A stretch of 5,765 bases of DNA from Candidatus Anoxychlamydiales bacterium (GCA_011064865.1 JAAKFX010000101.1:1-5765); one strand, 5' to 3'; shown: positions 1 through 5,330, counted from the first letter of the stretch. Notes: generated by a model not told the origin, from the sequence alone. Made by a program: numbers and translations.

Positions 1-31
1 CTATTAAAGTTATTTTCTTTAAAACGCTCAT
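1..31 (-). CDS. 5' end of a fourth outer-membrane protein paralog (truncated by window edge)
   Basis: Read on the minus strand from 31, the codons give MSVLKKITLI, which matches the signal-peptide start of gene A (MSFFKKITLI) at eight of ten residues. A Shine-Dalgarno-like GGAG lies at 43-40, eight bases before the ATG, and a promoter closely resembling gene A's lies further upstream (71-99). Only ten complete codons are in the window, so the gene body cannot be checked. Its existence rests on three agreements with gene A: the start peptide, the ribosome site and the promoter. It extends the tandem array to at least four members. It could be a broken copy beyond the edge. Confidence 0.75.
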   Translation of the reverse strand, partial: MSVLKKITLI

Positions 32-70
32 GAAATTTTCTCCAATATCCAAAACTTCTTTATATTATTT

Positions 71-99
71 TAAATATTTAATTCAATTAATATTGTCAA
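71..99 (-). promoter_or_regulatory. Promoter of the truncated paralog (TTGACA-N17-TATTTA)
   Basis: On the minus strand a perfect -35 hexamer TTGACA (99-94) is followed after 17 bases by TATTTA (76-71). The surrounding 80 bases (about 49-128) align with the region upstream of gene A (about 1550-1628), including the same -35, spacer length and -10. Conservation of these elements between paralogs supports function. The predicted leader to the ATG at 31 is only about 33 bases. Confidence 0.6.
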
Positions 100-157
100 T
101 ATAATAAAAAAAAATTAATTAAATTTATCAATTAAATACCAAATTTATAACAATTGC

Positions 158-186
158 AAAAAAAAATCTTAGATGAAAAATAAGAT
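158..186 (-). terminator. Possible weak intrinsic terminator after gene A
   Basis: Read on the minus strand, a six-base-pair stem (186-181 with 171-166, ATCTTA/TAAGAT) with a nine-base loop is followed by an uninterrupted run of T (nine adenines on the plus strand at 158-166, the last of which also belongs to the stem). It sits about 35 bases beyond the stop of gene A. The stem has only one G-C pair, so it is much weaker than the terminators after genes B and C. The position fits, but an AT-rich background produces such shapes by chance. Confidence 0.4.
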
Positions 187-220
187 ATAAATTTTATATT
201 TTTACGAATATCGTTTATAA

Positions 221-1456
221 TTAAAAATCTAATCTAGCTGTAATGGTTAAACCATGTAAAAAACTATCACCAGGTTTTACTAAATTTGATGAATTGTGTC
301 CTCCGAAGCCAATTGAATTTGAAACATTATCAATATCCGCTATTTGAGCTAATTGAGCCATATAGTTAGTATGAGAATATCTTTGAGCATCGTAAGCAAC
401 AAAAAGATCAAAGTACCATTTATCACATTTAAAATATGATCCCCATCCAAGACCAATCATTAACTCTTCAACATCTCTTAAGATACTTTTTTTAACTTTT
501 GGCACTATATAGGAAATAGCAGAAGGATCTTGGGAGAGTTCTTTAAAATAGCCATTCCCAAATCCTGATATATTATTTTTTGAATAAAGCAGATTAAGAG
601 CTCCTGATGCAAATAACCTAAAACCTTTATAAAAAATCCAGTTTGAACCAAGTCCAAATCTTGGACCTAAAGCCCAAGAATCATTTTTTAAAAATAATCT
701 ATTTGGCATATTAAAGAAATCGCCTGGCGTCTCCCCCCCTACCCTAACTGTATATTCAATATTATAGTTTTGGTCTAACCAATGAACTTCTCCTCCAATA
801 AATGGCTTTAATGTAAGATTTTTTCCCACATAATAAGAACGAGCTAGCTCTAAATCGAGTTTATCTAAGTTAAATTTCTTGAAAGCTTTGATACTTCCCA
901 CTGCTGTTGAAATATTGTGATTACCTATCATTATCCATGGAGTTAAAAAGCTATAAAGACCTGATAGATCAAAACTTGTATGCTTGATTTTATGTAGTCT
1001 TGTATATTGAGAAAATAAATTCCAATTATCTGAAAAAAATTCTACTCCTAACCCTACTTTAAACCCAGGTTCATATATTGTTGGAAATTTTTTAACCTCA
1101 AATTCATACTCATCGCTAGCTTGATTTCCAAATCTGGCTATTCCTAAATTTGTTTGATCTGTTAATATTTCCCAATAAATAAAACTACTAGTTACAAACG
1201 TATTAATACCTGAGACATTAATTCCAGCAGGTGCATTATATGCTTTTGGTAAGTCCCCATCACATAGCTCATTTCCAAGTTCATATGATTTATAACAATT
1301 GCTAGATTTTATGCAATTTTGACACTTTTCACATTTGTCTTGACAAGACTCGCAGGAAACTGAAACATCAATTGTTACTTTTTTAGTATCTGCAAACAGA
1401 TTCGAGCTCATAACCATGATACCTACAATCAAGGTTATTTTCTTAAAAAAGCTCAT
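221..1456 (-). CDS. Cys-rich MOMP-like outer-membrane beta-barrel protein, paralog A
   Basis: The 411-residue product is predicted to be an outer-membrane barrel, probably a porin or surface protein of the chlamydial MOMP-like/Legionella_OMP type (family call by pattern, not by search). Residues 1-22 form a signal peptide ending NLFA|D. Residues 35-65 hold seven cysteines (35, 38, 42, 45, 48, 54, 65) in CxxC-like spacing, fitting disulfide cross-linking in the envelope. Then come LPKAYNAP (69-76), SFIYWE, many alternating beta strands, GLGWGSYF and a final strand TARLDF with the C-terminal Phe expected for BAM insertion. The start is set at 1456 because the longer reading from 1474 would place the GGAGG ribosome site inside the coding region. 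Compared with B and C it has a different Cys block, longer loops and a G7 tract at residues 240-242. Its ligand or pore specificity cannot be told. Confidence 0.85.
   Translation of the reverse strand: MSFFKKITLIVGIMVMSSNLFADTKKVTIDVSVSCESCQDKCEKCQNCIKSSNCYKSYELGNELCDGDLPKAYNAPAGINVSGINTFVTSSFIYWEILTDQTNLGIARFGNQASDEYEFEVKKFPTIYEPGFKVGLGVEFFSDNWNLFSQYTRLHKIKHTSFDLSGLYSFLTPWIMIGNHNISTAVGSIKAFKKFNLDKLDLELARSYYVGKNLTLKPFIGGEVHWLDQNYNIEYTVRVGGETPGDFFNMPNRLFLKNDSWALGPRFGLGSNWIFYKGFRLFASGALNLLYSKNNISGFGNGYFKELSQDPSAISYIVPKVKKSILRDVEELMIGLGWGSYFKCDKWYFDLFVAYDAQRYSHTNYMAQLAQIADIDNVSNSIGFGGHNSSNLVKPGDSFLHGLTITARLDF
733..739 (-). repeat. G7 homopolymer in coding strand of gene A
   Basis: The coding strand reads seven consecutive G (plus-strand C7) at codons 240-242, encoding Gly-Gly-Glu in a loop that is absent or shorter in paralogs B and C. 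It sits in a short GC-rich patch (about 719-743) in otherwise AT-rich DNA, next to a CGCC-T-GGCG palindrome (721-729). The reading frame is intact here, since the conserved C-terminal half follows in frame. A one-base slip would truncate the protein. Confidence 0.7.
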
Positions 1457-1460
1457 GAAT

Positions 1461-1467
1461 TTCCTCC
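1461..1467 (-). promoter_or_regulatory. Ribosome binding site of gene A
   Basis: The minus strand reads GGAGGAA from 1467 to 1461, with four bases between it and the ATG at 1456 (six from the GGAGG core). This fixes the start at MSFFKK rather than at the upstream in-frame ATG (1474), whose codons 3-5 would be this very site. The resulting N-terminus matches that of the truncated paralog and the lengths of the B and C signal peptides. Confidence 0.85.
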
Positions 1468-1468
1468 A

Positions 1469-1549
1469 AAACATTTATTATTAGTTGTTTATACTAATAT
1501 TTTATTATCAAAAATTGTTCAAATTTTTTGATACAAATTTCTTGTTTAT
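1469..1549 (-). promoter_or_regulatory. Extra leader segment of gene A with two hairpins
   Basis: Aligning the upstream regions of gene A and the truncated paralog shows matching sequence around the ribosome site and again around the promoter. About 80 bases are present only in gene A. This segment contains two inverted repeats in the predicted mRNA leader: TATCAAAAA/TTTTTGATA (1506-1514 with 1525-1533) and TATTAGT/ACTAATA (1479-1485 with 1493-1499). Neither is followed by a T-tract suited to termination on this strand. A role in mRNA stability or translation control is possible but unproven. Confidence 0.4.
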
Positions 1550-1572
1550 CTAAAACTTCCTTCTTGATATTG

Positions 1573-1601
1573 TAAATATTTAATTAAATTAATTTTGTCA
1601 A
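1573..1601 (-). promoter_or_regulatory. Promoter of gene A (TTGACA-N17-TATTTA)
   Basis: A perfect TTGACA lies at 1601-1596 on the minus strand. It is followed by 17 bases and TATTTA (1578-1573), the same arrangement as in front of the truncated paralog. The -10 is a poor match to TATAAT, but the -35, spacing and flanks are conserved between the two copies. The predicted start of transcription near 1566 gives a leader of about 110 bases, long compared with its paralog. Confidence 0.6.
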
Positions 1602-1690
1602 CATAAAAAAAAAATAATTAAACTTTATTCTTTTAAAAGTAAATTAATAATAAATCCATTAAAAAAGGGACTTTAGATAAAAATTTAAGA

Positions 1691-1727
1691 AAATAAAAAA
1701 GGGAAGATACGAAATTCATATCTTCCC
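1691..1727 (-). terminator. Intrinsic terminator of gene B
   Basis: On the minus strand a perfect nine-base-pair stem (GGGAAGATA at 1727-1719, TATCTTCCC at 1709-1701) with a nine-base loop is followed by TTTTTTATTTT. It begins 28 bases after the stop codon of gene B. This is the classical rho-independent form and separates gene B from gene A. Confidence 0.88.
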
Positions 1728-1754
1728 AAAATATTTAGCTAATCGATTTGATTA

Positions 1755-2906
1755 TTAGAAATCGATTCTAGCTGTAAGAGTTAAACCATGTAAGAAACTA
1801 TCGCCTGGTTTTACTAAATTTGATGAAATATCACCACCACTATCCATATTTCGCATTTGAGCTACTTGAGCCATGTAGTTAGTGTGAGAATATCTTTGAG
1901 CTTCATAAGCAACAGATAGATCACAATGCCATTTGTCACTCCAGAAGTATGATCCCCATCCAAGACCGATCATTAACTCTTCAACATCTCTTAAGATATT
2001 TCTTTCAACTTTTGTTACAGTATAAGTTGTGATATTTTCTTCACCATTTCCAGAAACATCATTTTCTGTATAAAGCAAACTGAATGCTCCATATCCGAAC
2101 AATCTAAATCCTTCATAGAAAATCCAGTTAGAACCAATACCGAATCTAGGACCTACTGCCCAAGAATCATTTTTGAAAAAATCATTTCTTAAAGTAGAGC
2201 TATAAGTGAATTCTTCTTGATAGTTTACATCTACCCAATGACCAGATCCTCCAATGAACGGTCTTAGAGTAAGATTTTTACCAACATAGTATGAACGACC
2301 AAGTTCTAAATCGATTTTATCTAAATCGAATTTTTGAGAAGCTTTGATAGTTCCTGTAATGTTTACTAAGTCATAAGTATTACTCCCTAACATAGACCAT
2401 GTTCTATGAAAAATCCCAAGCTTTCCATCTGGATTATAGCTAGTATTTTCAATCTCATGCAATCTTGTATATTGGACATATAAATCCCAATCATCCGAAG
2501 AAAAAAAATGAGTACCAAAACCTACTTTAAATCCTGGCTCATAACTTGTACCAAATTTTACAACTTCAAACTCATTAGGAGTAACTGTATTAAAATGAAC
2601 TATTCCTAAATCTGTTTGATCAGTTAAAATTTCCCAATAGATAAAACTAGCTGTAACAAACGTATCCCACCCATCACAGATATCAATTCTTGCAGGAGCA
2701 TTATACGCTTTAGGCAAAGCTCCTTCACAAATTTCGTAACCTTGTTCGTATGGTTTATTGCGAGACTTTTCATAACAAGGATCACACTCTGGTGGTTCCT
2801 TTGGGCAAGGATCGCAATAATTAGAAACATCTTGAGATTCTGCAAATAGAGCTGTGCTCATTACTAATGCAGGAATTACCCAAGATATTTTCTTAAATAA
2901 ATTCAT
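1755..2906 (-). CDS. Cys-rich MOMP-like outer-membrane beta-barrel protein, paralog B
   Basis: The 383-residue product has a signal peptide (1-22, ending ALFA|E) and then a Cys/Pro-rich segment with cysteines at 31, 34, 41, 44, 60 and 77 (CDPC twice). Next come LPKAYNAP (64-71), the SFIYWE strand and a barrel of aromatic, alternating strands. It ends with VKPGDSFLHG and the TARIDF strand with C-terminal Phe. It is closest to paralog C in the Cys/Pro block (ECDPCYE, NKPYEQGY, RIDICDG) but shares the LTDQTDLGI-type strand and the VKPGDSFLHGLT end with A. The start at 2906 is preferred over an in-frame TTG at 2921 because GGAGGT would lie inside the longer reading. Predicted location is the outer membrane with the Cys-rich part in the periplasm. 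A porin or adhesin role is inferred. Confidence 0.87.
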   Translation of the reverse strand: MNLFKKISWVIPALVMSTALFAESQDVSNYCDPCPKEPPECDPCYEKSRNKPYEQGYEICEGALPKAYNAPARIDICDGWDTFVTASFIYWEILTDQTDLGIVHFNTVTPNEFEVVKFGTSYEPGFKVGFGTHFFSSDDWDLYVQYTRLHEIENTSYNPDGKLGIFHRTWSMLGSNTYDLVNITGTIKASQKFDLDKIDLELGRSYYVGKNLTLRPFIGGSGHWVDVNYQEEFTYSSTLRNDFFKNDSWAVGPRFGIGSNWIFYEGFRLFGYGAFSLLYTENDVSGNGEENITTYTVTKVERNILRDVEELMIGLGWGSYFWSDKWHCDLSVAYEAQRYSHTNYMAQVAQMRNMDSGGDISSNLVKPGDSFLHGLTLTARIDF

Positions 2907-2913
2907 AAAAAAT

Positions 2914-2919
2914 ACCTCC
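2914..2919 (-). promoter_or_regulatory. Ribosome binding site of gene B
   Basis: GGAGGT (2919-2914 on the minus strand) stands seven bases before the ATG at 2906. It overlaps the alternative TTG start at 2921 and so rules that start out, giving the protein start MNLFKK. Confidence 0.85.
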
Positions 2920-2960
2920 AATATTTTTAAGTTTCATTATTTACATTCTTCAAAAAATCC

Positions 2961-2987
2961 ATTGTAAAAAAAAATGAATATTAACAA
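2961..2987 (-). promoter_or_regulatory. Tentative promoter of gene B
   Basis: On the minus strand TTGTTA (2987-2982) and TACAAT (2966-2961) are separated by 15 bases, shorter than the optimal 17; shifting the -35 to TTTGTT gives 16. The TTGACA motif seen for gene A is absent here. I could find no convincing promoter for gene C in 4319-4487; the best -10-like run there is TATATA at 4345-4340 without a partner. Confidence 0.25.
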
Positions 2988-3061
2988 AAGAAAAATTCTT
3001 TATATTTTTTAGAAAATATATTTTGCGTTATTTATTTTACGATTTGAGAAAATTATTAAGA

Positions 3062-3096
3062 TAAAAAAAAAGGGAAATATAAAAATATTTCCCTTT
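3062..3096 (-). terminator. Intrinsic terminator of gene C
   Basis: A perfect twelve-base-pair stem (3096-3085 with 3080-3069, core AAAGGGAAATAT) and a four-base loop lead into a T-run on the minus strand (nine A at 3063-3071 on the plus strand, partly within the stem). It lies about 28 bases after the stop of gene C, the same spacing as the terminator of gene B. Confidence 0.88.
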
Positions 3097-3123
3097 AAAT
3101 TATTTAGATTGATTTTATCTAAA

Positions 3124-4305
3124 TTAAAAATCAAATCTTGCAGTTACTGTTAAACCATGAAGATAAAGATCGCCTGGTTTCATTAAATTAGATCTTAATT
3201 CAAATAAAGAAACTGTTTCACTTGTATCTGATGAATACATTTGAGCATATTTACTCATATAATTTGTATGAGAATATCTCTGAACCTCATATGCAACAGA
3301 AATATCCATATGCCAAGTATCATTAGTAAAGTATGATCCCCATGCAAGACCAAGCACTAACTCTTCCACATCACGTAGAATATGTTTTTTATATCTTAAT
3401 AAAGTGAACTCTGTAGTATTGCTAATACCATTTCCATCAACTTTATTTCGTGCATACATCAAATTTAGAGCAGCATTAGAATAGGCTCTAAATCCACTAA
3501 TAAATATCCATTGAAGATTTAAACCAGGTCTAACTCCTGCTGCCCAAGAATCAGCCTTAATAGTTATGTTTCTTGGCATAGATATATAAGTAAAATCGAG
3601 TGTATATGTTTGATCTATCCAATGAGCGCTACCACCAACATATGGACGAGCAATCAACTTTCTACCTAAATAGAATGAGCGACCTAATTCTAAATCAACT
3701 TTATCAAAATCCTTTTTCCAATCACCAACAATATTGCCTGATATATTATTAAAACTATAGGTATTGTCTGAACCTTCTATAAAAAACCAAGATGTTTGAA
3801 AGAAATCAGTTGAAAGAGATGTTGATGGAGTATAAGAGGTTTGTTTACTCATATGGATACGAGTATACTCAGCATAAATATCCCAATCATCATGCTCGAA
3901 ATGAGTACCTAACCCTACTTTAAATCCTGGATCATATTCAGTACTAAATTTAATCGCTTGAAAATCATCAACTACAGTAGCAACGCTACCACCTAAGTGA
4001 ACCATTCCTAGATCTAATTGATCGCCTAAAGCTTCCCAATAGATAAAACTACCTGTAACATAGGCGTCTACACCATCACAGATATCAATTCTTCCAGGAG
4101 CATTATATGCTTTTGGAAGAGCACCTTTGCATATTTGATATCCTTGTTCATACGGCTTATTTTGCGAAGCCTCATAACATGGATCACACTCAGGTGGCGG
4201 TGGACAAGGATCACAACAATCTGCAATATCGTTTGATTCTGCAAATAAAGTTGTACTTATCATTAGCGCTGGAATAATCCAAGCCAATTTCTTGGATAAT
4301 TTCAT
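3124..4305 (-). CDS. Cys-rich MOMP-like outer-membrane beta-barrel protein, paralog C
   Basis: The 393-residue product starts with a signal peptide (1-22, TTLFA|E). A Cys/Pro block follows with cysteines at 30, 31, 34, 40, 43, 59 and 76, including a CPPPPEC stretch. LPKAYNAP (63-70), SFIYWE and a barrel body follow. It ends with LMKPGDLYLHG and TARFDF with the C-terminal Phe typical of outer-membrane proteins. All seven cysteines lie in the N-terminal part, unlike A and B which each have one more near the C-terminus. It is the most diverged copy through the barrel (for example GRKLIARPYVGG in place of GKNLTLRPFIGG), while the positions of strands and loops remain alignable. The start at 4305 is set by GGAGGT; the in-frame ATG at 4350 would add 15 residues before the signal peptide. 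Porin/adhesin function is inferred. Confidence 0.87.
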   Translation of the reverse strand: MKLSKKLAWIIPALMISTTLFAESNDIADCCDPCPPPPECDPCYEASQNKPYEQGYQICKGALPKAYNAPGRIDICDGVDAYVTGSFIYWEALGDQLDLGMVHLGGSVATVVDDFQAIKFSTEYDPGFKVGLGTHFEHDDWDIYAEYTRIHMSKQTSYTPSTSLSTDFFQTSWFFIEGSDNTYSFNNISGNIVGDWKKDFDKVDLELGRSFYLGRKLIARPYVGGSAHWIDQTYTLDFTYISMPRNITIKADSWAAGVRPGLNLQWIFISGFRAYSNAALNLMYARNKVDGNGISNTTEFTLLRYKKHILRDVEELVLGLAWGSYFTNDTWHMDISVAYEVQRYSHTNYMSKYAQMYSSDTSETVSLFELRSNLMKPGDLYLHGLTVTARFDF

Positions 4306-4312
4306 ATTCGTT

Positions 4313-4318
4313 ACCTCC
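4313..4318 (-). promoter_or_regulatory. Ribosome binding site of gene C
   Basis: GGAGGT at 4318-4313 on the minus strand, seven bases before the ATG at 4305, is the same distance as for gene B. It selects MKLSKK as the N-terminus and rejects the upstream in-frame ATG at 4350. Confidence 0.85.
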
Positions 4319-4443
4319 GATTTAAGATTTTTAATTTTGTATATAATCAAAATCCATGTTAAAACACTGATAAAATAAAAAAAAGTTTTTTGTTTTTAAT
4401 TTGAAAAAAAAATAATTTAGAAATGTTTTTTTTCTTAATTTTC

Positions 4444-4472
4444 TTAGCAAAATATCTGAGATATTTTAATAT
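4444..4472 (+). promoter_or_regulatory. Candidate promoter of the release-factor-like gene
   Basis: TTAGCA (4444-4449) and TAATAT (4467-4472) are 17 bases apart, each matching four of six consensus bases. Transcription would start near 4479, leaving a leader of only about 9 bases to the ATG at 4488 or 18 to the ATG at 4497. The AT-rich context makes chance matches likely; the ideal spacing and position are the main support. Confidence 0.4.
4449..4467. promoter_or_regulatory. Perfect 19-base palindrome, possible operator
   Basis: AAAATATCT-G-AGATATTTT is a perfect inverted repeat with nine-base arms around one central base. It fills the spacer between the candidate -35 and -10 of the release-factor-like gene, where a dimeric repressor would block transcription. 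The one-base centre argues against an RNA hairpin. No regulator is identified in the window, and AT-rich palindromes can arise by chance. Confidence 0.35.
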
Positions 4473-4487
4473 AAAAATTAAATAGAG

Positions 4488-4907
4488 ATGAGTTTTATGT
4501 TTATAAAAAAAGAGACAAAAGATGCATTAAAAAGAAAGATGCAAAAATTAAATATTAAAGAAGAAGATTTAATTGAGAAGTTCATATTAGGCTCTGGTAG
4601 AGGTGGACAAAAACTACAAAAAACACATAGCTGTGTATATTTAAAACATATACCAACAGGTATTGAAGTAAAATGTCAAAAAGAAAGGTCTCGAGACCTT
4701 AATAGATATTATGCTAGAAAAGAGCTTTGTAAAAAAATCGATGAAAAACTTTTTAAAGAAAAATCAGAAACACAAAAAAAGATTTTTAAAATTCGAAAAC
4801 AAAAAAAGAGAAGATCGAAAAAAGCAAAACTAAAAATGTTAGAAGAGAAAAAAAAGTTATCTGCGAAAAAACAACTTAGAAAACCTGTACAATTTAATGA
4901 AGACTAG
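4488..4907 (+). CDS. Small GGQ-domain release-factor-like protein (ribosome rescue, MTRFR/C12orf65-like)
   Basis: This 139-residue protein is a class I release-factor catalytic domain (PF00472 type) without codon-recognition domains. The peptidyl-tRNA hydrolysis motif GGQ is at residues 39-41, followed by KLQKTHSCVYLKHIPTG and KCQKERSRDLNR (about 63-73). These two blocks resemble human mitochondrial MTRFR (C12orf65), as I recall it, more than RF1/RF2. The usual Asn three residues after the GGQ Gln is Gln44 here. Residues about 88-130 are extremely Lys/Arg-rich, like the tails with which ArfB-type factors grip RNA. The inferred role is releasing peptides from stalled ribosomes or split large subunits in the cytoplasm. 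A second in-frame ATG at 4497 (MFIKKE) has GAGATGAG four bases upstream and may be the true start, since AGAG abuts the first ATG. The gene overlaps the convergent downstream gene by four bases. Confidence 0.88.
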   Translation: MSFMFIKKETKDALKRKMQKLNIKEEDLIEKFILGSGRGGQKLQKTHSCVYLKHIPTGIEVKCQKERSRDLNRYYARKELCKKIDEKLFKEKSETQKKIFKIRKQKKRRSKKAKLKMLEEKKKLSAKKQLRKPVQFNED

Positions 4908-4918
4908 TCTTCTTTAAA
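4893..4918. repeat. Palindrome spanning the overlapping stop codons of two convergent genes
   Basis: GAAGACTAGTCTTC (4899-4912) is a perfect 14-base palindrome. With one T-T mismatch the symmetry continues to 26 bases (4893-4918). Because it centres on the four-base overlap CTAG, both convergent genes end in Glu-Asp-stop from the same DNA. As RNA it could fold on either strand into a short stem, but neither side has a proper T-tract. Confidence 0.6.
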
Positions 4919-5272
4919 AAGCTTACCATGCTTTTTATTTGGTTTTAACATTTGAGCGAGCTCATTTTTTTTCAATTTATTTATCGCCTTTTTAATCTCG
5001 CCTTTTTCAAAATAAAAAACTTCAATATTATTTTTTGTTAAAATATCAAAAGCATGAGGACCAATGCTATGTACAATTACCTTATTAACTTTTAGCTCTA
5101 TTGCCTTTTTTGCAACTCTATCCCCTGGATGATCTAAATGTTTAAACTCATTTTCCATAACTTCCCAAACATCTTTATCAACATCAATCAAGATAAAAAA
5201 TTTAGATTTAGAAAAATGCTCATCGATATCACTTATAATATCTTCGCCCTCAGAGGGAATTAAAATTTTCAT
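4904..5272 (-). CDS. Stand-alone NifX/NifB-family (PF02579) small protein
   Basis: The 122-residue protein matches the dinitrogenase iron-molybdenum cofactor biosynthesis fold (RNase H-like alpha/beta). It has a strand MKILIPS at the start, the SDIDEHFSKSKFF segment (15-26, the family's 'HFG.A..F' site with Ser21 in place of Gly), then HPGDRVAKKAIEL (48-60), VIVHSIGPHAFDIL (65-78) and IEVFYFEKGEIKKAI (83-97). The tail is Lys-rich with a single His115. In the family, stand-alone members bind Fe-S or Fe-Mo clusters or have unknown roles; no nitrogenase gene is in view, so a nitrogen-fixation role is not claimed. Such genes are frequent in anaerobes. AAAGG (5282-5278) lies five bases before the ATG and a strong promoter lies upstream (5302-5330). 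It converges on the release-factor-like gene and diverges from the membrane-protein gene at 5431. Confidence 0.85.
   Translation of the reverse strand: MKILIPSEGEDIISDIDEHFSKSKFFILIDVDKDVWEVMENEFKHLDHPGDRVAKKAIELKVNKVIVHSIGPHAFDILTKNNIEVFYFEKGEIKKAINKLKKNELAQMLKPNKKHGKLFKED
4915..4940 (+). terminator. Possible terminator of the release-factor-like gene
   Basis: Eight base pairs TAAAAAGC (4915-4922) and GCTTTTTA (4930-4937) enclose a seven-base loop, with the T-rich run TTTTTATTT (4932-4940) on the plus strand. It begins eight bases after the stop codon at 4907, inside the coding end of the convergent gene. With only two G-C pairs it is weak, and the Lys codons of the opposite gene would produce similar runs anyway. 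Confidence 0.35.
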
Positions 5273-5301
5273 TACAACCTTTATTGCAAAATATTAATTT
5301 G

Positions 5302-5330
5302 AAAATAGCCTTGTAATTAAGATTTGTCAA
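5302..5330 (-). promoter_or_regulatory. Promoter of the NifX-like gene (TTGACA-N17-TATTTT)
   Basis: On the minus strand a perfect TTGACA (5330-5325) is followed after 17 bases by TATTTT (5307-5302). Transcription would begin near 5295, giving a leader of about 22 bases that contains the AAAGG ribosome site. The same TTGACA-N17-TATTT form appears before gene A and the truncated paralog, which suggests a shared housekeeping sigma factor. Confidence 0.65.

Noticed and set aside
1457..1474. Six-codon longer N-terminus of gene A (MFWRKF)
   Set aside because: These codons contain the GGAGGAA ribosome site, and the signal peptide begins cleanly at 1456.
2501..2508. A8 run (T8 in coding strand) in gene B as a slippage site
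   Set aside because: Runs of seven or eight A/T are common in this AT-rich sequence, unlike the single G7 tract in gene A, so it does not stand out.
2624..2845. A 73-codon open frame on the minus strand within gene B
   Set aside because: It is another frame of the Cys-rich coding region of gene B, with no ribosome site of its own and no recognisable domain.
4306..4350. Fifteen-residue N-terminal extension of gene C
   Set aside because: The GGAGGT ribosome site lies inside it, and it would put a charged segment in front of a normal signal peptide.
4376..4440. Dense A/T homopolymer runs between gene C and the release-factor-like gene, as a possible regulatory tract
   Set aside because: Runs of this size occur throughout the window's intergenic DNA; no inverted repeat or promoter pair could be tied to them.
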